This document shows positions 16,101-24,700 of a stretch of 64,000 bases of DNA, in pieces. The notes under the pieces were generated by a model. That model was not told the origin of the DNA and searched no databases. It was given only the letters and a program-made list of their open reading frames with translations. Both the position numbers and the translations under genes were made by a program. Every line of letters starts with the position of its first letter. Position 1 is the stretch's first letter. The stretch is from Candidatus Hebobacterum abditum (GTDB taxonomy: Bacteria > Armatimonadota > Hebobacteria > Hebobacterales > Hebobacteraceae): positions 62,001 through 126,000 of the forward strand of contig JALGXW010000002.1 in NCBI GenBank assembly GCA_029821875.1. The letters are read 5' to 3'.

Positions 16101-17126
16101 TATCCTCTGGCGATTCCGTACCTGACCAGTGGGACACTCAACGGCTCCCTCTGGTTGACCGGGGGTCCTGACAGTGGGGAGGTGCTGCTGGCAACACGAG
16201 CGCCCGACGAGCTGGGGGACGGCCCGCTTGTCGTCTCGGATGCCGTGTTCGAAGTGCTGGGGGGCGAGTCCGATGAGCCAAGCGCGGAGGTGGTCTTCGC
16301 GCCACAGCTCGATGTCGACATCGTCGTGGGTGAGAACGTCGAGTTCCACTACGAGGATGGTCACGAGATAATACTGCGGCGCGCCGAGGTGGAGATAGAG
16401 CCTGGACCCCTGCTGGACGTGGCGGAGTCGACGGGGCATCTGCATGTGGGCGGCACGGCCACTGGGGAAGGCGTCGAACTCACCGACGGCAAGTTCGAGA
16501 GCAGAGAGGGCGAGCTTGCTTTCCCCAACGGTACGCTGACGCTCCTACGGGCAACGGCGGACGTGACTCGGGCTGCTGGGGAGTTGCCCGTTGTCATCGT
16601 CGACGCAACGGCAGTTGGCCGTGTCGGCGATTACTACGTGTCCCTGCGGGCGACTGGGCAGGTCTTTCCATACAAGCCCGAGCCGGACTTTGGGGAGGCG
16701 CGCCCCCTGCAGCTGAGCGCGACCTCGATCCCACCTTTGGAGGAGGGCTTCGTGTTGGCGCTTCTGGGTGGGACGGTTGTGGCGCCGACACCCGAGTCTC
16801 AGTCCGACCTCGCGGGGCTCCTCGGGGATCCGACGCGGGCGCAGGGCCAAGGCGGCCAGGTAGAGGGAGTCATGGTGCCGGCTCCCTGGTCGACCTCCAG
16901 TTCCCAGGTGGGGGTCGACGTCGGGGTCTCAGGGCAAGTGCGGCTGCGGCTCGCGCAGGAACTGTCAGATCGATTTGTGATCTCATATGTTAGCTCCCTA
17001 ACGGGGGCCAGAGAGTCGCACACTCTGCGGTTCATCTACCAGATAACGCATCTATGGTCCATCGGACGGGCCGTGGATGAGTTCGAGCAGGGCCGCTGGG
17101 AGGTGCAGGCCTTCATCCCGTTCTGA
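13158..17126 (+). CDS. TamB-like translocation/assembly module protein (AsmA/DUF490 family)
   Basis: 1322 residues with one N-terminal membrane segment (about residues 7-30). Repeated beta-strand patterns run through the whole periplasmic part, as expected for a long beta-taco bridge that moves phospholipids between membranes or helps insert outer-membrane proteins. The N-terminus after the anchor (GSAGFTSSGRVALHDVLVRNDDG) resembles AsmA. The last 100 residues (VGVDVGVSGQVRLRLAQELSDRFVISY... and WSIGRAVDEFEQGRWEVQAF) match the TamB_DUF490 C-terminal domain. It begins 14 bases after lipA. It sits upstream of an ECF sigma gene and bamA, placing TamB and BamA-family partners together. Confidence 0.85.
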   Translation: MRRLARLLPFIAILLLLTIAALVLLRTGPLADHIRAVIASELAKALDRDVSIGSAGFTSSGRVALHDVLVRNDDGSALLKAPHVSVQVAAEGGLLSLLSGSADIRSVRLVEPELTLARRPDGKLTVSDLLERPREAPPRFRGSVEMVGGKITFVDEANDGLTTSLTGVRTSFEYPRPDKAVFEVEVGENAGIFDLLQLEGEINTETGATSVDFRTADGVVIPYVLARIPELGFGEISSGTADLLTGEISFGAGEEAALRYDVTMQLNDVEVIFPWLRRPLQQVKGEMQVADGAVIFRKVAGTVADTSVTVNGAVRDFSAPYLDLVIESRSVAYTQVRELLPELPPLPAWLVPPDPLEVSATVSGPPPNVAVVGRASVDVIEFGEVPWHELVIEFDYDDGQLTVRPSAHGSARRFDAEVELDLLEPALDSGEFHLTDVPLSTLAEMAGIQGDFRGTVGATVSAEVSSDGAFSGTVHVTYEYVEGTALAKLGGEFEYTKEMILLPELRVSGPVATGSVEAELYLTGDYKIIDARFTELDLSAVGLPAALEVVPGRHCAQVREAKGHVGDQSFNGHVELGPGEFQGRSFRSFSGDLAVSPRQVRVADLDLQVGDGNCAGKIIVDDWRGPRAGVDLSGHLGLTGVGLSEWVPPELRAISPSGTVSGSVDVAGTLADPVVDVDLTVESLSIAGQPLDGGGIEARYEDGGLVVKEGHVGIAGADLSFSGGYAPETGLSLELDGEDIELDGLPASWGSQLGLALTGTLTAKADVTGPLTEPKVSFSLDAQPLGLNQEEFDKLAIRGGFQDSTLQIDSFELAQGESTISLSGAVRADDGAIEAAALDLTEVDIGVLARIADRAVDRLAEAPESRPRSPFVEGYDRVVDRLGGLPTGSLTAEVRGSGSIEKPQIDDASFSLHDFDLDGRDMEDIEGPPRARGPDGAVLEGADLDVSASDEIAHIAGTASVSADGSSEVKFVLKDLDLQRVYPLAIPYLTSGTLNGSLWLTGGPDSGEVLLATRAPDELGDGPLVVSDAVFEVLGGESDEPSAEVVFAPQLDVDIVVGENVEFHYEDGHEIILRRAEVEIEPGPLLDVAESTGHLHVGGTATGEGVELTDGKFESREGELAFPNGTLTLLRATADVTRAAGELPVVIVDATAVGRVGDYYVSLRATGQVFPYKPEPDFGEARPLQLSATSIPPLEEGFVLALLGGTVVAPTPESQSDLAGLLGDPTRAQGQGGQVEGVMVPAPWSTSSSQVGVDVGVSGQVRLRLAQELSDRFVISYVSSLTGARESHTLRFIYQITHLWSIGRAVDEFEQGRWEVQAFIPF

Positions 17127-17141
17127 CGGCAAGGGCGCAGC

Positions 17142-17170
17142 TTGTCTGGCGAAGTCAAATGTGATAGACT
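17142..17170 (+). promoter_or_regulatory. Putative promoter of the ECF sigma gene
   Basis: TTGTCT (17142-17147) and TAGACT (17165-17170) are 17 bases apart in the gap after tamB. Each matches 4 of 6 consensus positions. If used, it makes a TTG at 17142 impossible as a start and supports the GTG at 17277. Confidence 0.35.
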
Positions 17171-17276
17171 CACCCACGAACTTCTTGCCTGCTTGCGTGT
17201 CGAACCCGGCAAATGCGGTGGCTGGGGAACTGGACGGAGCGGGCGAGTTCTTAGTTTGCCAAGCAGGTGTCCCTCA

Positions 17277-17861
17277 GTGGACGATCGTCCAGTCCGCGGC
17301 GACGAACACGGCGGCCGTCCGGTAACCGAGGCGTTTGATGAGCTTTTCGATGCCTATGAGCAGAAGATCTTCAACCTCGTGTACCGGCTCGTGGGAAACT
17401 ATGAGGATGCCGCCGACTTGACGTCCGATACCTTCGTGCGCGCCCTGCGGGCGTACGATAGGTTCCGGGGAGATGCTCATCCCTATACGTGGCTGTATCG
17501 CATCGCAGTCAATCTATGCAAGAACTACTTCCGGCAACAGCAGCACCGCAGCCGCGTGCACTCGTTTTCCTTGGATGCTCCCATAGACGGCGAGGAGAGG
17601 TCCAGCGCGCGCGAGATCGAAGACGAAGCGCAAGAGCCGCAGCAGCGCGTCGAGGCCAGGGAGCTCGAGAGCCAGGTTCACCGCTGTCTGCTGAAGCTGC
17701 GGCCCGACTTCAGAACTCTCATCGTGCTCCGGGACGTACAGGGCCTTTCCTATCGCGAGATAGGGGGAATACTTGGTTGCCCCGAGAAGTCCGTAAAGTC
17801 GCGTCTGTTTCGCGCTCGCAGCAAGCTCAGGGAGTTGCTCGAGCCGTACCTCGCCGAGTAG
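17277..17861 (+). CDS. ECF-type RNA polymerase sigma factor
   Basis: The product has 194 residues from the GTG at 17277. An upstream TTG would give 239, but its extra residues are not sigma-like. Region 2 is FDELFDAYEQKIFNLVYRL to NLCKNYFR, with the region 2.1-2.4 helix pattern. Region 4 is CLLKLRPDFRTLIVLRDV followed by LSYREIGGILGC and SVKSRLFRARSKL, the DNA-binding helix. An acidic linker separates the two. No anti-sigma gene is adjacent, unlike most ECF systems. It lies between tamB and bamA, so control of envelope genes is a reasonable guess. Confidence 0.85.
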   Translation: MDDRPVRGDEHGGRPVTEAFDELFDAYEQKIFNLVYRLVGNYEDAADLTSDTFVRALRAYDRFRGDAHPYTWLYRIAVNLCKNYFRQQQHRSRVHSFSLDAPIDGEERSSAREIEDEAQEPQQRVEARELESQVHRCLLKLRPDFRTLIVLRDVQGLSYREIGGILGCPEKSVKSRLFRARSKLRELLEPYLAE

Positions 17862-17925
17862 CCGGAGTGGCCGGGTCGAGACCGGAAACGGCACAGAGCA
17901 GTAACACGCTTGGTTTCTGGAGGAA

Positions 17926-19968
17926 ATGATGCGTCGCGCGTGCCCCTTTGTGCTCTTCTCTGCCGTCGCCATGCTGTCGGCCATAGCCTCCGCGGGTGTC
18001 TGCGCTGCTCAGGCCGATCCGCCGGCCGTGGAGGCGGAGGTAGTCGAGGTCGAGCCTCAGGCTGCAGAGGAGCCTGAGGCCCACTTCGAGGGGGATGAGC
18101 CGGCGCCGGGAGAGGCCGAAGTCGCGACAGTGGAGGAGCCGACGACAGAAGAGGCCGAACCGCTGGCGATGGAGGATGCGACTGCAGGCGAGACAGAACC
18201 TCCGGAGGCAGACGAGGAGAGCGAGTGGCGGCCGCCAACGCCGGACGAAGGGACGGGTCTTGGGGAGGCGGATGTCGGGCCGGCGGAGGGGGAGGAGTTG
18301 GAGGCCCCCGTGCAGGTGCCGGCTCCCATCGTGAGCATCGAGGTCGTGGGCAACGAACTCGTGCCGGAGGACGAGATCTGGCAGGGCATCGGGAGCGAAG
18401 TGGGCGGACCCTTCTCTGAGGGGCAGGTGGCTCGTGACCGGCAGACGGTGCTCGCCCTGGGGTGGTTCGAGACGGTCTCGGTCGAGCGCGAGAGCGTTGA
18501 GGACGGCATTCGCCTGGTATTCCGTGTGACCGAGAATCCCGTTGTCAGTGATGTGCAGTTCGAGGGTGTGAAGGTGCTGGCCCCCGACGACTTGCTGGGA
18601 GTTATGAACACCCAGGCGGGGCAAGTCTACAACGCCCCCCGCCTCCTCGAGGACGCACATGAGATTGAGCGACTGTATCGGGAAGAAGGCTATATCCTGG
18701 CTATGGTCCTCGAGCCGAGCATGAGCCTAGACGGCGTCTTGACTCTCCTCATTGCAGAGGGCGAGATCGAAGATATCAGGATAACCGGGAACACGCACAG
18801 CAAGACGTATGCCATCCGGCGCTATATGCGAACGCGACCTGGCGAGGCCTACAACGATGGGAAAGTTGCTCGGGACGTCGCCAGGCTGACTGCGCTCGGC
18901 TGGTTTGAGACAGTCAGGAGAGCTGCCGAGGTCGGAACCGAGCCGGGCCGAGTCATCGTCGTCATCACGGTCGTCGAGAAACGTCGCACCGGGATGGTCT
19001 CCGTCGGCGGCGGCTATAGCTCTGTGCAGGGCCTCGTGGGTTTCATCGACCTGACGAAGGGCAATCTCGGCGGGAACGGGCAGGCCGTCAGCATAAGGGG
19101 GGAGTTCGGCGGCCGTACCAGCTATGAGTTCGGGTATCACCATCCCTGGATCGCGACCCCCGAGACGACGCTCAACCTTGGCGTGTACGACCGGCTGATA
19201 CTCCGCGAGGCCTTCGTGACCACGCCGGAGGACGAGCAGCTCAGCATACTGTATGACGAACGGCGCACCGGGGGCAGCATCACGTTCGGCCGGCCTCTGT
19301 CCGACAGAACGAGGGTCTTTCTCGGCTTCAGGTCCGACGATGTGTCGGTATCTGGGGTGTCGGAGGAAGAGGAAGAGCATCTCACCGGTCCGGCCTTCGA
19401 TCCCAGGAAGGTGCGCAGCATTACGTTCGCAGCCGTGAGCGATACGCGCCGAGAGACTTACAACCCAAGGGGAGGCACGTATCAGCGTCTGTCGGCGGAG
19501 TTCGCAGGCGTGATCTTCGGTGGCACCGAGTTCAACAAATACGTGCTCGACGTGAGGCGGTTCTACCCGATAGGAGGGAAAAGCACGGTGGCGGCGCGTC
19601 TGTTGCTGGGGACGACGACCGGCGAGCCTCCGTATCTTGAGCAGTTCCTGGTCGGCGGGGGGGAGACTCTGCGGGGCTACCGGAATGACCGTTTCGTCGG
19701 GACGAATATGGCGATCCTCAACACTGAGTATCGGCTCCCTATGGGGGAGAATCTGCTGGGGGTCCTCTTCGTTGACGTGGGCGATGCCTGGGGCCGCGCT
19801 CTCGAGATCGACTCGGGTACTGGCGACGCTGTCCACGAGTCGTTCAAGGCTAATGTTGGCTACGGTGTCGGCGTGCGAGTGCGGACGCCGATCGGGCCCC
19901 TCCGCCTCGACCTCGGGTTCAGCGAAGAGGGGACGGAGACGCACTTCGGAGTCAGACAGTCATTCTAG
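17926..19968 (+). CDS. bamA: BamA-like outer-membrane protein assembly factor (Omp85 family)
   Basis: 680 residues; ATG at 17926 after CTGGAGGA (an adjacent ATG at 17929 is equally possible). Signal peptide about 1-29. Residues 31-133 are an unusual acidic, Pro/Ala-rich stretch. Three POTRA domains follow (about 136-207, 210-285, 287-360), each with the F/Y-x-G...V pattern, for example VSIEVVGNELVPEDEI. The 16-strand barrel fills the rest: GETLRGYRNDRFVG holds the RGY motif of the L6 loop, and the end GVRQSF is the typical C-terminal strand with terminal Phe. It inserts beta-barrel proteins into the outer membrane. Proteobacterial BamA has five POTRA domains. Confidence 0.92.
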   Translation: MMRRACPFVLFSAVAMLSAIASAGVCAAQADPPAVEAEVVEVEPQAAEEPEAHFEGDEPAPGEAEVATVEEPTTEEAEPLAMEDATAGETEPPEADEESEWRPPTPDEGTGLGEADVGPAEGEELEAPVQVPAPIVSIEVVGNELVPEDEIWQGIGSEVGGPFSEGQVARDRQTVLALGWFETVSVERESVEDGIRLVFRVTENPVVSDVQFEGVKVLAPDDLLGVMNTQAGQVYNAPRLLEDAHEIERLYREEGYILAMVLEPSMSLDGVLTLLIAEGEIEDIRITGNTHSKTYAIRRYMRTRPGEAYNDGKVARDVARLTALGWFETVRRAAEVGTEPGRVIVVITVVEKRRTGMVSVGGGYSSVQGLVGFIDLTKGNLGGNGQAVSIRGEFGGRTSYEFGYHHPWIATPETTLNLGVYDRLILREAFVTTPEDEQLSILYDERRTGGSITFGRPLSDRTRVFLGFRSDDVSVSGVSEEEEEHLTGPAFDPRKVRSITFAAVSDTRRETYNPRGGTYQRLSAEFAGVIFGGTEFNKYVLDVRRFYPIGGKSTVAARLLLGTTTGEPPYLEQFLVGGGETLRGYRNDRFVGTNMAILNTEYRLPMGENLLGVLFVDVGDAWGRALEIDSGTGDAVHESFKANVGYGVGVRVRTPIGPLRLDLGFSEEGTETHFGVRQSF

Positions 19969-20000
19969 GCCCTGAGTGGGGGCCACAGGAGAAATCGCGT

Positions 20001-20657
20001 ATGGCAGCGAGAAGCCTGCATGCTCTGGCGTCCGCGGCACTGTCCATCACACTCCTCGCGGTGGGGACTGCCTGGCCGGAAGATGAAGCCCCCAAGTGGG
20101 GCGTCCTCGACATGGTGAGGGTGAGGGCCGAGTACCGACAGATGCGGGAGCTCAACCAGGAGTTCCAGCAGTTCCAGTGGGAGCAGGACCGCCAGCTCCA
20201 GGAGAGACACAAAACGCGGATGCTGACAGACACGGAGCGTCAGGAGTATGGCGATCTGTCGGCGATGGCCGCGCCGACCGCGACTCGGTCCGAACGACTC
20301 AAGGAGCTCGAGGAGTTGTCCAACGAGCGGGAGCGGCGGCTCTTCGAGCTGCGGCAGAAGGAAGAGCGGACCCCGGAAGAGACAGCGGAGCTCGACGAGC
20401 TCAACCCGCGCTACGAGCGACGGATGCGCGAGCTGGCCGCTCTCCAGGCGGAGTTCCAAGCTGCCAGTAACGCGAAGTTGGAGGAGTTGTCCGCGCGGTT
20501 GCAGAGGAACCTGGAAGAGGCCGTCAAGGAGGCCGCCGAAGAGAGCAAGCTGGTGTTGGTCCTGGTGAAGGACTCGGTTCTCTATGGGGGCCTCGATATC
20601 ACGGACGCTGTGCTCAAGGACCTCAACGCCGAAGCTGAGAGCAGCCCATCGGAGTGA
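20001..20657 (+). CDS. OmpH/Skp-like periplasmic chaperone
   Basis: 218 residues with a signal peptide (about 1-27). The rest is charged and strongly helical, with long Glu/Arg/Leu heptads forming the coiled-coil arms of the Skp family. It starts KWGVLDMVRVRAEYRQM, analogous to the I-x-Y-V-D strand of OmpH. It would hold unfolded outer-membrane proteins for BamA, 32 bases upstream, and precedes lpxD, the standard bamA-skp-lpxD order. The coiled-coil middle contains several EERTPEETAELDEL-like repeats. It is longer than E. coli Skp (about 160). Confidence 0.8.
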   Translation: MAARSLHALASAALSITLLAVGTAWPEDEAPKWGVLDMVRVRAEYRQMRELNQEFQQFQWEQDRQLQERHKTRMLTDTERQEYGDLSAMAAPTATRSERLKELEELSNERERRLFELRQKEERTPEETAELDELNPRYERRMRELAALQAEFQAASNAKLEELSARLQRNLEEAVKEAAEESKLVLVLVKDSVLYGGLDITDAVLKDLNAEAESSPSE

Positions 20658-20719
20658 GTGGATGACCTAGCGCGGCGGGGCGCGGGCGGCGCCACGAGCG
20701 CTTGCCGGGGTGCGAGCGA

Positions 20720-21757
20720 ATGACCCTGCGGGAGCTGGCGGACACTCTCAATGCAGAGCTAGTCGGAGCGGCGGGGCACGAGCAGGTGCACGGCGTCTCC
20801 GGTCTCGATGGCGCGGTGCCGGGGTGTGTGGTATTCGCCGAGAACGCGCGCCATCTCAATCTGGCTGAGTCGGGGCCGGCTCTGGCCGTCATAGTGGGGC
20901 CGGAGCTCCGAGAGTCGGGCAAGCCGCTGCTGGTTGTCGCGAACCCGCGGCTCGCGTTCGCCCGCGCGATTGGGGTCATGCACCCGCCGCCCCGATTGGC
21001 CCCCGGCGTCCATCAGACCGCGCTGATCGGGGAAGGGGCCGAACTTGGCGACGAGGTGGCAATCGGCCCCTACGCGATCGTCGGCGAGGGCGCGCGGGTC
21101 GGCCGAGGCACGCAGATCCACAGCCTTGCATCGGTCGGCCGGAGCGTCAGGATCGGGGATGACTGTGTGATCTTCCCCCATGTTGCCCTGTACAACGGCG
21201 TCGAGGTGGGAGCGCGGGTCGTAATACACGCGGGAGCCATCGTCGGCAGCGCCGGCTTCGGCTATGTGTGGGACGGCGAGCGGCATGTCTGGATGCCCCA
21301 CGTCGGTACGGTCGTGATCGAGGACGATGTCGAGATCGGCGCGAACGCGGCCATCGATCGCGGGACGACCGGCGCGACGAGAATCGGGAAGGGCACGAAG
21401 ATAGACAATCTCGTGCAGATCGCCCACAACACAGTCATCGGCGAGAAATGCCTGCTGGCAGGTCAGGTCGGGATATCTGGCAGCGTGACGCTCGAGGATG
21501 GGGTCGTGCTTGCCGGCCAGGCAGGGGTGAGCGATCACATCAGAATGGGTGCGCGCGCGGTAGGCGCGGCCGGCGCAGACATTATCAGAGATGTCCCCCC
21601 GGGCGAGGTAGTGCTCGGTCGTCCAGCGAGGCCCATCAGGCAGCAAATGAGGATAGATGCCGCGGCCGCGCGGCTGCCGGAGGTGCTGCGCGAGCTGCGG
21701 GCGTTGCGCAAGAGAGTGGCGGAACTCGAAGAGCGACTCGGGGAGGGCAGCGGCTAG
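20720..21757 (+). CDS. lpxD: UDP-3-O-(3-hydroxymyristoyl)glucosamine N-acyltransferase
   Basis: 345 residues, starting at ATG 20720; a TTG upstream adds only a few residues. The N-terminal uridine-binding domain (TLRELADTLNAELVG) precedes a left-handed beta-helix of hexapeptide repeats such as IGPYAIVGEGARVG. AHNTVIG contains the catalytic His of the family. The C-terminal helix (LPEVLRELRALRKRVAELEERL) is the acyl-carrier-protein binding or trimer coiled coil. It catalyses the third step of lipid A synthesis, which supports an LPS-type outer membrane. Its TAG stop shares the palindrome CTAG with the convergent GH38 gene stop. Confidence 0.95.
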   Translation: MTLRELADTLNAELVGAAGHEQVHGVSGLDGAVPGCVVFAENARHLNLAESGPALAVIVGPELRESGKPLLVVANPRLAFARAIGVMHPPPRLAPGVHQTALIGEGAELGDEVAIGPYAIVGEGARVGRGTQIHSLASVGRSVRIGDDCVIFPHVALYNGVEVGARVVIHAGAIVGSAGFGYVWDGERHVWMPHVGTVVIEDDVEIGANAAIDRGTTGATRIGKGTKIDNLVQIAHNTVIGEKCLLAGQVGISGSVTLEDGVVLAGQAGVSDHIRMGARAVGAAGADIIRDVPPGEVVLGRPARPIRQQMRIDAAAARLPEVLRELRALRKRVAELEERLGEGSG

Positions 21758-24700
21758 TCCGGCTGCGATTCCTGGGCATACTGAACGTTGCCGTACCAGG
21801 CCACCTTCGCGACGGCCCACAGGCCCTCGGCCGTGCCGCTCAGCTGGAATCCGAAGCTCTGCTCTCGACCTCCGTCAAGCCGGAAGAAGTGTGAGTGCGG
21901 CGTCACGCTGCTCAGGGCGAGAGTGTCGACGAGCCCTCCCCAGGATTCCACCGGTGTCACGAGGGTCACCTGTCCCTCGACATAGTCGTCGTTCGGATTC
22001 TGCAGATTCACGACGAAGCCGTCTCCGCCGCGATGCAGGGACACCTCCAGAGGGACGATGTCTCCCACCGGCATGACATCCTGGACTATCTGGTCTCCCT
22101 GCTCCATGACCGCGCGGATGAAGCACGGGCGCGCGTCAGGGGGGACCACCACCATCACCTCGTACACGGTCGGCGTGTTCGGCGGGATGCGATAGGGCAG
22201 CTGCCGCGGAATCATGGTCCACTCCTCAGGCGCGATCATGGTCACCGCGCCGGCCATCTCCCGGTCGAGAGCGTCGTTGGTCAACCCCACCGCGAAACGC
22301 GTGGTCTCTCCGATCAGAACGGGGCCGCGCATCCACACCGTCGCCAGTTGGTTGCCGAGTGGCGCGGGCCCGAGGTTGTGGTCCCAGTAGCGCGCATGAA
22401 GGGGCGCCTGCGGCTCAGACGTGGGGCCCAACTCCTCTGCCGGGCCGGCCTCGGCGAGGGGCGCGAGCCGGGCGGCCAGCGAGACCACTTCGCACGCCGC
22501 CACGGAGGCGCGGACCTCCCTTTCGCGGCGCCGACCCTGCCCAACACCCTCCACTTCCCCGGTCCTCTCTTCGGTCAGATCGGTGAGCCAAGCATCCTCC
22601 ACAGCCGCCGGGAAACTCACTGCTGCCTCGGCCGCCCGTCCATCGGACTCACAGAGGCGGAGCAAGATCCCCTTCTGAGGGCGGGAGTTGTCTGCTACCC
22701 TGTGCTCGGCGAGCGGATTGCCAAGCGGCTTCAAAGCTGCGAGCACGAGGTTCGGCGAGTCGGTTGACACGAGCCTGAAGGCAGTGGGCAGTACCCCTGA
22801 CGCAACCTCCGTTTGGCTGACTCGCAGCGGGTTATTGACCTCGTGTCCGACTCGAACGACCCCTCCCTTCCGCCAATCGCCGTCGTGCGGATAGAGCGTG
22901 TGCTCGAACACATGTGACTTGTGTTCTGGAACGAAGAAGCGGGACAGACGTCCTTCGCCCCACGCGTGTGTGCTCCACGACGATGTGTGGAACAGTGGAG
23001 CGACCAGCGTCCCATCGCTTTCCACGCTGGCGGCCAGCGTCCCCCGGTTTATCAGAGCCGCGCCGCATCCGAGGGGCGGCCGGCCAAGCTCCGAGAAATC
23101 TTGCGAGTCTGGCAACTGCAGCTCATCGGACCGGACCGCCTCTGCCAGCAGCTCCGCCAGCCGGCCCATGCCCCCCTCGTCGTCGGTGTCGGCTACCAGC
23201 ACTGGCACATCAGGCCACTCACCGGCCGGGTCCGGCCGGTTGACCAGGACTCCGACCCACGGGAGCTTCTCGGCGAGCCCGGCCATCCGTGACCCGGCCT
23301 CAGGTACGAGCTCGAGCAGCTTCGCGGAGTACTCGTTGTTGCGCCCAAGGGAGATGCGGAAGGCGGACGCTGGCAAGTCGCCCTCCGGATCCTCTGTGTC
23401 GAGGCGATGTGTGCACGTGACGCCTTTGCTCTGGAGGGCCGCCAACACCACGCGGGCGGCTGCTCGCGCCTTCGCATCCCCCGAACTCACTATGACGCAC
23501 GGGCTCAGCGGCGCCGAGCCGACACATCGCCTTCCGGACATGATTGCAAGCGACGGTCCTGGGCCGAGTTCGATCCAGTTCTGAACGGCCCCCAAGCCAC
23601 ACCGGGAGACGTTCTTCCCCTCGTGTGTGCGGAAGTCGAGGCGGCCCTGGCTGCGCCGCCGCGCGACCACGGCAAACCGATCCTCGAAGATAGGAACAGC
23701 TTCGGGAAGATCGAGTGGGAAGGTGAGAACAAGGAGCTCGTGTTCGCCTTCATATCCCCGCACAGTGGTCCGCAGGTCGAGCCTGTCCACCCCATGGTAG
23801 AGCGTGACCTCCTGGACGACACTGCATCTGTCGGCCATCGTGGTTGTCACGCGTAACTGGCTGAAGACGGGCCCCGTCAGGATCTCTACCTTGGCCGGTC
23901 CCTCGCTGCAGCGGGCGACATCGCCGGTCGTCCACAGCTCCCACGGCGCCATCTCTCTGTCCGCCTTCTCGCTCAGCGCCACGAGTTCGTTGGCGGGGCC
24001 CCGGTCCAAATCGACGAACTCTCTCCGGAGCCGCTTCGAGTAGATGCTCGTCAGGCCGCCCCCCTTGATAGGATCGGCGGCGATTCGCAGGAACTCGTTC
24101 TCGATCGCGGCCCCCGCGGCGTCCGACGAGGACGTCTCCTCAGGCATCTTCCGATCGGGCCCGACGTAGAAAGTCCTGTAGCCGAGCGACGGTACTCCCG
24201 CCGCGATGAACACGACATCGGCCCAGGAGGGCTCGCCCTCTGCGGAACGCGCGGTGATCTGGCACGGCACCGTCCGGCCGTTGTCGGCCGTGATCCTGAA
24301 CCCCTCCGCCAGCGTGCCCTGCAGGGATACGCGCGCGCGACAGACGTCTGTTCGGGTCCAGTTCAGGCTGTTGAACACGACCAGGGCGATGCCGTCCCGA
24401 GGAGCGCGGCGCCCCGAGGCCGTGTCGGCGCGGCCGGCGATGTAGGCAAGGGCCCTCTCTTCCACTTCGGATGCCAGTTCGAGCGCCTCTCTGTAGCCAG
24501 CGAGGAGGTCGAGGAACGGGATGTCCGAACTGACGCCGGTCACAGCGTCGTGATGCTGGCCGAACAGCACCTGACGCCAGGCCCTGTCGAGTGCGGCATC
24601 GGGATACACAGCTCCCAGTAGGCCGGCGAGGGTCGCCCACTTCTCTGCGCTTAGCACGCGGTTCTCGGCGAGTCGGTTTGCGATCTTCAAGTCTGCGCGG

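Noticed and set aside
17142-17276. TTG start of the ECF sigma gene at 17142
   Set aside because: The residues before 17277 are not sigma-like and the region holds a promoter-like element.
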